A stretch of DNA of 64,000 bases. It comes from an uncultured Burkholderiales bacterium. GTDB taxonomy: Bacteria; Pseudomonadota; Gammaproteobacteria; Burkholderiales; Burkholderiaceae_C. The stretch is taken from the NCBI GenBank assembly GCA_945952065.1, contig CAMFGY010000011.1, positions 62,001 to 126,000 on the forward strand. The letters are read 5' to 3'. The position numbers were made by a program, and so were the translations under genes. Shown here in pieces: positions 53,318 through 62,200 of this stretch (position 1 is its first letter; every line of letters begins with the position of its first letter). The notes under the pieces are model-generated. The model was not told the DNA's origin. It saw nothing but the letters and a program-made list of their open reading frames with translations, and ran no database searches.

Positions 53318-54841
53318 ATGGAGAAGAGCCTACACAAGATGGGTCGCGCCAGAGGCGAAGGCCAGCAGCCGTGGCGCCTGCTGGGCGCCCTGGTGGCCGT
53401 GGCTTTAGCAAGCAGCGGCTGCGGTGGCGGCGGCGGAGGGGGCGATACCAGCCCGCCGCCGGCCCCTCCGCCAGCCACCAAGGCCACGGTGCAAAACGGC
53501 AAGGTCATTGACGGTTATGTGAGCGGTGCCACCGTCTGGCTGGACATCAACGGCAACCATGTGAAGGACGCCGACGAGCCCTCCACCGTCTCCAAGGCCG
53601 CCGGCGCCTACCAGCTGGAACTCAACGAAGCGCAACGCGCCTGCCTGCCCTATGCCACGCTTTACGTCGATGTGCCGGTGGGCGCTGTCGACGAAGACAG
53701 TGGGCCGGTGAAAGAGGCCTATCAAATGGCCGTGCCGCCGCAGTTCCAGCCCATCAGCGTGGACCAGGTGCTGCACATCTCGCCGCTGACCACCGCCATC
53801 TGGGACCAGGTGCGCACCCGCATCACCGCCACCGACCCCAAGCTCAACAGCTGCGAACAGCTGCGCCAGAACCAGAGCCTGCGCGAGTCCATGATCAACG
53901 AGATCAAGACCGTGATGGGCGACTTGGTGCAGCGACACAATTTGTCGGAAGCGCGCATCTTTGATGACTTCATCAAGTCCAAAGACACGCAAAGCTACAA
54001 AGTGGCGCAAGACATCGTCAAAGGCCTGAAAGCCGGCTATGCCTACAAGCAAAAGCTGCACGCCCAATATCCCGATGCCACCTTCATTCGCGCCGAGGTC
54101 TACCAGGGTCGCGGCAGCCACAGTGCCTATGACGTCGCGGGCGTTTGGTATCGCAATGTCGCGGTCTGGCGTCCGTCGAGCTTCTTGAACGAATGGGTGG
54201 CATTGAATCAAGACCTGAGCAAAGTTGAGCGGGTCTTGAACCTGCGCCGCGAGGACGAGCAAGCCTGGGGCGCCGCCAAAATCAAGACCAGCCGCACGGG
54301 CTATAACTTTGAAGGCAATGTGAACACCTTTGCCTGCTCAGCGAATGAAACCATCGAGCAGGTCAAAGACGGCACCACCTATAGCCTGGCGGTGCATTAC
54401 GCTGACACGAAGCGTGAGGACGATCCTCAGGCCTGCCTGCAAGACAGCCGGCCCCTTTCCAGCACCATTGGCCAACGCCACTACAACGCCGACTACCGCG
54501 TAGGCCAGGTGAGCTATCACAACAATCTGCGCTTTGATCCGCAGCACCCCGAACACATGGCGCTCAAAGACTGGGTCCACCTGAAAGCCAAGAGCAGCCA
54601 GCTGGACTTCAACACCGTGATCGCCCGCATCGCCAGCAGCGGCATCCGCTTTGATGAAGACGTGAAGATCAGCCCCTTCAGTAGCTGGTTCAAGCGTTCG
54701 ACCGACGACACCGGCCTGCGCATCACCGTCGAGAAATGGGACACCGGGCCCTGGACACGCACCAGCACCCTGGCCGACGGCACCAGCCGCAAAGAATGCA
54801 GCAGCGACAAGGGCAAAACCTGGGGCAGCTGCGCCAGCTGA
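53318..54841 (+). CDS. Lipoprotein of unknown function, copy 2 of a tandem pair
   Basis: A 507-residue paralogue of the preceding protein. Lipobox ASSGC with C35, then a glycine run and a proline-rich linker. It shares GKVIDGYVSGATVWLDING, KDADEPSTVS, YVDVPVGAVDEDSG, LNSCEQLRQ, RHNLSEARIF, IRAEVYQGRG and the terminal TSTLADGTSRKEC with GKTWGSC. The overall resemblance is clear throughout, with the middle third most divergent. AGGAAGG precedes the ATG. The pair is 129 nt apart and ends at a strong terminator, so it may be one transcript. The duplication is old enough for extensive change. Confidence 0.8.
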   Translation: MEKSLHKMGRARGEGQQPWRLLGALVAVALASSGCGGGGGGGDTSPPPAPPPATKATVQNGKVIDGYVSGATVWLDINGNHVKDADEPSTVSKAAGAYQLELNEAQRACLPYATLYVDVPVGAVDEDSGPVKEAYQMAVPPQFQPISVDQVLHISPLTTAIWDQVRTRITATDPKLNSCEQLRQNQSLRESMINEIKTVMGDLVQRHNLSEARIFDDFIKSKDTQSYKVAQDIVKGLKAGYAYKQKLHAQYPDATFIRAEVYQGRGSHSAYDVAGVWYRNVAVWRPSSFLNEWVALNQDLSKVERVLNLRREDEQAWGAAKIKTSRTGYNFEGNVNTFACSANETIEQVKDGTTYSLAVHYADTKREDDPQACLQDSRPLSSTIGQRHYNADYRVGQVSYHNNLRFDPQHPEHMALKDWVHLKAKSSQLDFNTVIARIASSGIRFDEDVKISPFSSWFKRSTDDTGLRITVEKWDTGPWTRTSTLADGTSRKECSSDKGKTWGSCAS

Positions 54842-54876
54842 TCCCATCAAAACAAGGGCAGTTTTTGCCCCTTTGG

Positions 54877-54903
54877 AGCCCCGCCCCTGGCGGGGCTTTT
54901 TTC
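54877..54903 (+). terminator. Rho-independent terminator of the lipoprotein pair
   Basis: AGCCCCGCC-CCT-GGCGGGGCT followed by a run of T residues; a smaller GGGCA/TGCCC hairpin precedes it at 54856-54870. Confidence 0.9.
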
Positions 54904-54955
54904 TTGCTCGCTATAGTCTGGCCCGCAGCCCTTCAATCCTTGCCAGCAACCGTTC

Positions 54956-56206
54956 ATGACCCTGCTCGCCCCGGCCCAGTCTTCACCCTCTTCCTCCGCC
55001 TTGAGCCTGGCCGTCATCGGCGCCGGCCCGGTGGGCCTGAGCCTGGCTTTGTTGGCGGCGCGCTTGTTGCCGCAAGCCCAAATCACGCTGTTTGATGCGC
55101 GGCCGCTGGATCGTGATGTGTCGGCCGACCCGCGCACCCTGGCGCTGGCCCTGGGCAGCGTGCAATTGCTGCAGCGGCTGCAGGCTTGGGATGACGCCGC
55201 GGCACAAGCCATTTTGAGCGTCTCGGTCAGCCAAGCGCCACCGAGCTTGCAACACCCGCTGTTCTCACTCTTCAACCCCGGCGCCAACGAGCCCGAGGTC
55301 TGCCTGAGCGCGGCCGAGCAAGGCGTGGCGCAGCTGGGCGCGGTCATGAGCTACGGTCATTTGGTGGCGCCCTTGCAAGCCGCTTGGTTGGCCCTTGAGG
55401 CGCAGGCGCCGGCGCGTTTGCGCAGCCGCTTTGGCAGCCCGGTGGCCGGCCTGAAGGCTTTGGAGGGCAGCGGCGTCGAAGTGGATGCCGGCATTGCCGA
55501 GCGCTTCGACTTGGCCGTGGTGGCCGAGGGCGGCGTGTTCGCCGAGCAAGCGCGCAAGGCCTTGCAACATGACTACCAACAAAATGCCTGGGTGGGCACC
55601 GTCACCTTGGCGGATGACAGCCCGCTCGGCGCCGCTTACGAACGCTTCACCCGCCATGGGCCACTGGCGCTGCTGCCGCTCAAACCTGTGCAGGGACAAC
55701 GCCGCGCGTCTTTGGTGTGGTGTGTGCCGCAGGCCGAAGACGAGATCGCCAGCCTGAGCGATGCGCAGCGCTTGGCGGTGCTCAACAGCCTCTTGCCCGC
55801 GCAGCTCGGCCCCTTGCAAGCCATCAGTCCGCTGAAGTGTTTTGCGCTGGGTCTGAATGCCGAGCGCACGTTGGTGGACCAAAGCTGCATCGTGCGCATC
55901 GGCAACGCCGCGCAGACCCTGCACCCGGTGGCCGGCCAAGGCCTGAACCTGGGTCTGCGCGATGCCTATGCCCTGGTCGAAGCGCTGCGCAGCCAGCAGG
56001 GTTTGGCCCAGGCCCTGCGCCGCGTCGAGTGGCAGCGCGCCCCCGACCGCTGGAGCATGATGGCCATCACCGACTTCTTGGCCCGCAGCTTTGCCTGGCG
56101 CTGGCCCGGCCTGCCCTTCGCCCGCGGCCTCGGCCTCGCCGCCCTGCAAGCCGTCCCCCCGCTGAAAAAAGCACTGGGGCGGCAGATGATGTTCGGCCGG
56201 CGCTGA
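54956..56206 (+). CDS. ubiH: UbiH/COQ6-family FAD monooxygenase
   Basis: A 416-residue flavin hydroxylase of ubiquinone synthesis. The dinucleotide motif is VIGAGPVGLSLALLAA near residue 19. The NADPH/FAD-type DG-like motif and the second FAD motif GNAAQTLHPVAGQGLNLGLRD near residue 320 are characteristic of UbiH, UbiF, UbiI and COQ6. Which ring position it hydroxylates cannot be told from sequence alone; UbiH is the default name. The terminator of the lipoprotein pair lies upstream, so it has its own promoter. The DUF4238 islet begins right after it. Confidence 0.85.
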   Translation: MTLLAPAQSSPSSSALSLAVIGAGPVGLSLALLAARLLPQAQITLFDARPLDRDVSADPRTLALALGSVQLLQRLQAWDDAAAQAILSVSVSQAPPSLQHPLFSLFNPGANEPEVCLSAAEQGVAQLGAVMSYGHLVAPLQAAWLALEAQAPARLRSRFGSPVAGLKALEGSGVEVDAGIAERFDLAVVAEGGVFAEQARKALQHDYQQNAWVGTVTLADDSPLGAAYERFTRHGPLALLPLKPVQGQRRASLVWCVPQAEDEIASLSDAQRLAVLNSLLPAQLGPLQAISPLKCFALGLNAERTLVDQSCIVRIGNAAQTLHPVAGQGLNLGLRDAYALVEALRSQQGLAQALRRVEWQRAPDRWSMMAITDFLARSFAWRWPGLPFARGLGLAALQAVPPLKKALGRQMMFGRR

Positions 56207-56468
56207 AGCAGGTCGCTTGGCCTTGGGGTCGGCCCCTCTTTCGTGGCGGGTGAGTGATCGGAGCGAGATGGCAATGTGGAGGATGGACGTTAGCAACGCA
56301 GCGGTTGCGGTCGCCCGAGGTGAACGCAGTCTGTGGCTGGTGTCGGCCAGGAGCGGTCCTAGGTAACGGTCCGCTTTCGGGTAGGCTATCCTTTCATTGC
56401 AGCCGAACCTGGCCAATTGCACTGGGTGGTGGACTGAATTCAAGCCTTAACCCCTTACCAGTGCATCT
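56207..56468. other. Noncoding flank of the DUF4238 islet
   Basis: No gene is supported in these 262 bases. The composition is more AT-rich toward the right and differs from the surrounding genome. I see no clean attachment site, tRNA or terminal repeat, so it is probably a relic junction of horizontally acquired DNA. Confidence 0.5.
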
Positions 56469-57443
56469 ATGGCGATAGCGAAAGTCCAACACTACGTTCC
56501 GCAATTCCTGCTCAGGAACTTTGGCAATGGCAAGAAGGATCAAGTCTGGGTCTACGACAAGTCGTCCGCTCGGGCGTTTCCGTCAAACACGAAGAACGTC
56601 GCCAGCGAGAGCCGCTTCTACGATTTCGAGTACCAAGGTCAAACGATTTCGCTTGAGCCATGGCTTGGCCAGCTAGAAGGTGGCGCGCAGTCTGTGATCC
56701 GATTCATTCTTGAGACCGACTCGGTGGCAAAACTTGCTGACGAACAGAAGCGAATCCTGGCTGCATTCTTGGCGGTTCAACTAACCAGGACCAAGACATT
56801 CCGCGAAGAATGGGGCGCCTTTCCGAGGATGCTACGCGAGCACTTCCAACGCAACGGTGATCAAGTTGCACCGGGGTCCCAGGCCGAGGAATTGATACAA
56901 GAGATTCCGGCAAACGACCTCAAGGAGCAGACCGCGAGGATCATCTACAAGGCCCCCGAAACGTACGCTGCGCAGTTCCTTAACAAAGATTGGGTACTCG
57001 CAGCTACGACGCGCAAGGCTCCGTTCTTGCTGAGCGATAACCCGCTTACGCGCCAGAACATGATCGATCGGCCCAACAGAGGGAATCTTGGATTGGCGCT
57101 CCCGGGCATAGAGATCTACTTTCCCCTATCTCCTACTCGTGCTTTGGCGATGTGGTGCCCCACCCTCACTGAGACAGTTCATCGTGGAGCTCTGGCTCTT
57201 ATGAGTCGTACGGGTTCCACAGCGACGCCGCCCGATCCCCATGGTGTCATCAGCATGAGCGACGCATTACTAAATGGGGCTCCCGTACTGTACTCCCCTG
57301 CAAACGTTGAGAATTTCAACTCTCTCCAGGTCATCTGGAGTGAGCGGTACATCTTCTCAACCGCCAATGACTTTCAACTTGCGGAGGCCATGCTTAGCGA
57401 GCATCCAAACCTCAAGAAGGGGCCGAGGTCAACTACTGCATAG
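56469..57443 (+). CDS. DUF4238 domain protein, probably acquired horizontally
   Basis: A 324-residue cytoplasmic protein with the DUF4238 opening KVQHYVPQFLLRNF, then VWVYDK and a FVxTxx-like ESRFYDFE. The centre has AFLAVQLTRTKTFRE and the late part FLLSDNPLT and YFPLSPTRALAM, all family-typical. DUF4238 proteins are scattered in islands and are of unknown function; some authors group them with defence or stress genes. Codon use (AGG, CTA, ATA, and many A/T third bases) and lower GC differ sharply from neighbours, supporting recent transfer. It is a single-gene islet between ubiH and a lipoprotein gene. Confidence 0.85.
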   Translation: MAIAKVQHYVPQFLLRNFGNGKKDQVWVYDKSSARAFPSNTKNVASESRFYDFEYQGQTISLEPWLGQLEGGAQSVIRFILETDSVAKLADEQKRILAAFLAVQLTRTKTFREEWGAFPRMLREHFQRNGDQVAPGSQAEELIQEIPANDLKEQTARIIYKAPETYAAQFLNKDWVLAATTRKAPFLLSDNPLTRQNMIDRPNRGNLGLALPGIEIYFPLSPTRALAMWCPTLTETVHRGALALMSRTGSTATPPDPHGVISMSDALLNGAPVLYSPANVENFNSLQVIWSERYIFSTANDFQLAEAMLSEHPNLKKGPRSTTA

Positions 57444-57702
57444 TAGCGTTGCCGTGCGGGGGTCTACCCTCTCGCTCAAGCGCCGAATTGCTACTGCAGC
57501 CACCGTCTGCCTTCTCGGTTGGCAGCTCGAACGTCGAATGACCGCTTTCTGGCCGCTCACTTCGGCCTGAGCGACGACTGCAACGGGTCGATAGCGGCCG
57601 CCCAAAGACTCCGATTGAACAAGCGCATCCAGCCTATGGCTGAATTCACCAAACTTCGGCTCCGGCTATACGGCCCTCATCCAGGCCAACTGCAAGGGCT
57701 CC
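57444..57702. other. Noncoding right flank of the DUF4238 islet
   Basis: These 259 bases contain no supported gene. A stretch with GACCGCTTTCTGGCCGCT near 57540 followed by GGGTCGATAGCGGCCGCCC near 57586 looks like the short dispersed noncoding sequence found beside islands in related betaproteobacteria. That comparison is from memory and unverified. Confidence 0.35.
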
Positions 57703-58317
57703 TTAACCCAAAGCCAAGGCGATCAAGTCGCGCAGCATCAGGTTGACGTTGCTGCGCACCGCGCCTTCGTTGGCGAGCCGCAGACGTTCATTCGGGTCCA
57801 GCATGGCGGAGCCGAATTCAGCCACATATTGGCTGCGCAAGCGGCGTTGGTAGAGCACGGTGCCGCTGCGTTTTTCGATGGCGGTGTAGGCAATGGTCAC
57901 CACCACTTTGATGTCCACGCCGATCCAAGGCTGCTCCAACTCCACCAGCTTGGCTTCCAGCTGGTAGTTGCCCGCGCCCGGGCTGAGCGCCAGCATGCCG
58001 GTAGCGCGCAAGGAGCTGTCCAGCGCTTCTTGCAGCGCGGCATTGCTGATCTTGGAGCCCCACAGCATGCCGGTGGGCTGGCCCCCGGTCACCGGCGACA
58101 ACACCACCTGCCCTTTCAGGCGATCGGGCACCCAGGAGCGCATCTGCAGGCTTTCGGCCGCGCTCAAGGCCAGGCTGGGAGGCTCGGTGGGCGTGCCGCA
58201 GGCGGTCAAAAGCAAAAGGGGCAAAACGGGCAAGAGGGAGGGCAGGCCCAACACGGCCCGCAGCGGGCGCGCGCGGCCCGGCCCTTTTTCTTGCGTCTTG
58301 CTCCTGCGGGTGTTCAT
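57703..58317 (-). CDS. Lipoprotein of unknown function
   Basis: A 204-residue protein with a basic N-terminus (TRRSKTQEKGPGRARPLR region), a hydrophobic stretch and the lipobox LLTAC. The mature domain has VPDRLKGQVVLSPVTGGQ and a LEAKLVELEQPWIGVDIKV pattern, with RNVN/LMLRDLI at the end. This resembles outer-membrane lipoproteins with a YajG-like beta-sandwich, though I cannot name the family. An alternative ATG lies two codons upstream. It is 43 nt downstream of the Nit-type amidase on the same strand. Confidence 0.75.
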   Translation of the reverse strand: MNTRRSKTQEKGPGRARPLRAVLGLPSLLPVLPLLLLTACGTPTEPPSLALSAAESLQMRSWVPDRLKGQVVLSPVTGGQPTGMLWGSKISNAALQEALDSSLRATGMLALSPGAGNYQLEAKLVELEQPWIGVDIKVVVTIAYTAIEKRSGTVLYQRRLRSQYVAEFGSAMLDPNERLRLANEGAVRSNVNLMLRDLIALALG

Positions 58318-58360
58318 CTGCAAACCTACCTCTCTGTTCTTGCCGGGCCCGAACTAGGCA

Positions 58361-59191
58361 TCAAAGCCTGCGGTGCTGCAGCGCCGGCAACTGACGCCGC
58401 ACATCCAGCAAGCGCTGGGCATCAACCTCGGCCAAGACCAGCCCTTCGCCCTCGGGCAAACAAGCCAGCACCTCGCCCCAGGGGTCCACAATCATCGAGT
58501 GGCCCCAGGTACGGCGACCATTTTGATGCCGACCGCCCTGGGCCGGTGCGAGGACATAGGCCTGATTTTCGACCGCTCGTGCGCGCAGCAGCAGCTCCCA
58601 GTGCTTTTCGCCAGTGGTGTGGGTGAAGGCCGCCGGCACGCAAAACAAATCACACGCGGGCTGATCTGGCTGAAAACTCATGGCCCGGTACAACTCGGGG
58701 AAGCGCAGGTCATAGCAAATGCTCAAGCCCACTTTCAGTGGCCCGGCTTGCAGGGTGACGGGCTCACTGCCCGCCTCCAGCACCCGGCCCTCGTCATACT
58801 GCTCGCGGCCATTGTCAAAACGAAACAAATGGATCTTGTCGTAGCGCGCAGCCAACTGCCCCTGGGGCGAATAGACGCAACAGGCATTGCGCACATGGCC
58901 GGCATCCGCGCCGCGCAAGGGCAGGGTCCCGCCCACCACCCACAGGCCAAAGTCGGCCGCACTGCGGGCCAGGGCCGCCTGAATCGGCGCGCTGTCGGCG
59001 CTGGGCTCTGGCTGCAAGGGCTCGGCCACCGACAGCTTGTCGGTATCGGCCGTGCCCATCAAACAAAAGTACTCGGGCAGAGCGACCAGTTGTGCGCCCT
59101 GGGCAGCCGCCTCGGCCATCCAATGCCGGGCACGCGAGAGGTTGTGGGCCACGTCCGGGCCGGAGACCATTTGAATGGCAGCGACTTTCAT
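58361..59191 (-). CDS. Nitrilase-superfamily amidase (deaminated glutathione amidase type)
   Basis: A 276-residue carbon-nitrogen hydrolase. The catalytic triad is E40 (ALPEYF), K119 (YDKIHLF) and C159 (SICYDLRFPELYR). The block FTHTTGEKHWELLLRARAVENQAYVLAP (quoted in part as GEKHWELLLRARA) and QNGRRTWGHSMI are typical of the Nit1 branch that hydrolyses deaminated glutathione as a metabolite-repair enzyme. It has the usual length. It follows yhdP by 26 nt, a common order in Burkholderiales, so both are probably on one transcript. Confidence 0.92.
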   Translation of the reverse strand: MKVAAIQMVSGPDVAHNLSRARHWMAEAAAQGAQLVALPEYFCLMGTADTDKLSVAEPLQPEPSADSAPIQAALARSAADFGLWVVGGTLPLRGADAGHVRNACCVYSPQGQLAARYDKIHLFRFDNGREQYDEGRVLEAGSEPVTLQAGPLKVGLSICYDLRFPELYRAMSFQPDQPACDLFCVPAAFTHTTGEKHWELLLRARAVENQAYVLAPAQGGRHQNGRRTWGHSMIVDPWGEVLACLPEGEGLVLAEVDAQRLLDVRRQLPALQHRRL

Positions 59192-59217
59192 GCTCGCCTC
59201 ACTTTGCTGCGGGATTG

Positions 59218-62200
59218 TTAAGGCGCGCTGGCGGCCTTGCCCGGCTCGTCAACGCGATGCTCCACCTGCTCCACTCGCGGGTCTACCCAGGTGCCGGTGA
59301 TGTGAAATTCGCGCGTATTGGCCGCAGCCAGTGGGCGGCTCAAAATCCACTGCGCCAGGAATGTGCCCAGGCCAATGGCCGGATTGATGGCCGCATAGGC
59401 CAAGGAGGCACCGCCGGTGTTGATCTCGGGCACCACCAGCACGCGCAGGTTTTGGGTCTCGGCGGCGAGGTCGGTGCTGCCCTCCAGCAAGACCGCCGCC
59501 TGCACGCCACGGGTGCGCAAATTGCTGCTGCTGGCCACGCCGCGGGCGATCTTCACATCACCGCTGATGCCATCGAAGGTGAAGCCCTCAGAGAACACAT
59601 CGCGGAAGTCAAACAAAAAGCGCCGCGGCAAGGACTGCAAGCTCAACACCCCCAACAAGCGCCCGACGCCCGGCTCCACATTGAGGAATTGGCCCGACTC
59701 CAAGGCCACGCTGAGCTGGCCGTTCATGCTGGGGAAGTCGGGCGAAAAAGGCTCGCCCACCCATGAGAGCTCGCCCTTGAGCTGGCCCCTCCCGCCGCGC
59801 AAGACCCGCCCCTGGCCCAAGCGTTCCAAGGCATCGCCAGCGTCCAAGAGATCGAGCTTCCAATCCAAGACCGTGCGGCGCTGGCTGCGCCCCGGCTCGT
59901 TCAACCACTGGCCGCTGGCGCTCAAGACCGCATCGGCGGACTTGAGCGCCAGCCGACCCAGGCGCCAATCACGCGCCGCTCCGGTGGCCTGCGCCTCGAC
60001 CTCCAAGCGGCCCAGGCGCTTGCCACGCAGTTCAAAGTCTTCCACGACGATGTCCAGGTCCGGCACCTGGGCGGCCTGATGGTCCAGCACCCGACTGACG
60101 GCCTCGGCCTCTTGCTTGGGCAAAGACAGGCGGCTCAGGCGCGCAAAGATGCGGCTGCCCTGGTTGCCCTTGGCCGAGCGCATCTCAAAAAAGCCCCCCA
60201 TCTGTTCGGCATCGATGGTGCAGCGCCAGGCATTGCCCACATGGCTGATGCCGGCGATCACCCGGGTGAGCGGCCGCCCCAGCACCTGCAAGCCATTGGC
60301 CCGCAAAGCGATTTGATTGGGCATATAGCTGGCCTCGGCGCCGCCCGCGCCGCCCGCGCCGCCGGACTCTTGCGCCGCGCTGTCCAGCGCCGTCGCACCG
60401 AACAGACGCTGCACACTGGTCTGCCAGGCATCCAGGCTGAACTGGTCGAGATTGGCTTGCAATTGCACACCGCTGTCGGGCAGGCCCGGCAGATTGTCTT
60501 GCACGCTCAGCGCGCCCTTGATCACCCGGGCCGGCTCAACCGAGATGTCGCGCAGGTAATGGGCTTGCACGGTATTGCCCAGCTCCAAGCGCAATTCGTC
60601 GCGCCCGCCTTGCGGGCTGAGGAGCAGGCGCAGCGGCAGCACGCTGGCCGGGTCTTTTTTCAAGGGGGCCGGCAGGTCCAGGCCCAGGCCTTGCAGATTG
60701 CTGTTCAGTGCCAACTCCAGCTGCCCTTGTTGCAGCCCCAGTTGCAAGCGGTAATTGGTTTGCCCGGACGCGGCCTGCGCCAGCTTGGCGGCCACGCCCA
60801 ACTCGGGCATGCGGCGCAGGGCCTCGGCGCTGGCCACGCCTTGGGCCACAAAACGCAGGCTGCCGTCATTGAGGGTGCCGCCTTCGATGCTGGCCTCGCC
60901 GCCCAAGGCGCGCACCTGCACGCCTTGCAGCTTGACGCCGCGCCGGTCGAACTCGATGAAGCCCCGCGCATTGCTCAGCAAAGGCAGATCCGGCCGCAAA
61001 CGCAGATCCCCCCCCGCCATTTGCACCGAGCCCTTGACCACCGATTTGCTCAGCTCGTTCAAAGGCAGCACCAAGCCGAGCTTGAGTTGCGCTGCCGCGC
61101 TGGCCGTGGCGGCCGCCAGCATGTGAGCGCTGGCCTCGTGCACCGGGCTTTGCCGCACAAACTTCAAAAGCTCAGCCGCCGGGCCATTGCCCACGCCGTC
61201 AATTTCCAGCACATGGGCGTGCAAGAGGTCTTTGATGCTTCCTTTCACCCCGCTGAGCTCATAGCCCAACACACGAGCGCGGGCATTGCGGATCTGCATG
61301 CTGCCGCGCTCAAAGATCAGCTCGCCTTGAATGCGCTCCAACATCGGCCAATTCAGCGGCTGGCCTTCAGGCGCGGGCACATAGGCCATGTCCACATCGC
61401 GCACCTGGGTGACCACGCGGAACAGCCCCTCGCGCTGCCCTTGGAAGGGGAACTTCGCCAACTCGCCGCGCAGCTTCAAGCTGACGCCGCGCGCCTCGCC
61501 GCCACGCAAAGCGTCGCGCAGATAGTCCAGGGTGTGCTCACCAACGGCCAAAGGCAGGTAGTGCTGCACCTTGACCGCATCGATGCGGTCGACCTTGCCG
61601 TTCAGCTCCAGCCAACCTGGCGACTCGAAGATACGCGTTTGCCCGGGGACGGCACCGCTGCGCCAAAGGCCGTCAAACTCAGCGCGTGCGTCTTGATTGA
61701 CCAGGCGCAAATCCGCAATGCGCAGCTCCAGCTTGGGCACTTGCTGCGCTTTGCTCTCGATGCGCCAGCTCAGCTTGGCACTCAAGCTTTGCAGAGGTGG
61801 CAGCGGGCGGCGGAACACCCCGGGCAGCACCAGCAACCCATCCTTCATTTTCAAGCTGGCTTGGCCGCCCCGCTCGGTGGCTTCGATCTGCAAATCCAGG
61901 CCTCGCAAAGCGGGGCGGGCGGGCAAAGCCTCGGCCTGCAGCGCCGACTCTGCCTCCTCTGGCGCGGGCAGAAGCCCCAGTTGCAAGCCTTGTAAGTCGC
62001 CTTTGACCTTGTAGCTGCTGGGCTGGTCCACCGGCCCGTCCCAGCGCGCGCTCAGCTGACTCAGCACCCCGTGCGGCGCCATCTCCGTCAACCAGTTGCG
62101 CGCACGCTCCCCCACGGGCAAGCGCTGCGCCAACTGGGCCATCAAAGCCAGGTCCAGACGCTCGGCGTTCAACTCGCCGCCCAGCGGCAGCAGCGTCTTG

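Noticed and set aside
56207-56468. Integron attC-like or attachment site left of the DUF4238 gene
   Set aside because: Core motifs (GTTRRRY and RYYYAAC) do not pair correctly and no integrase is present.
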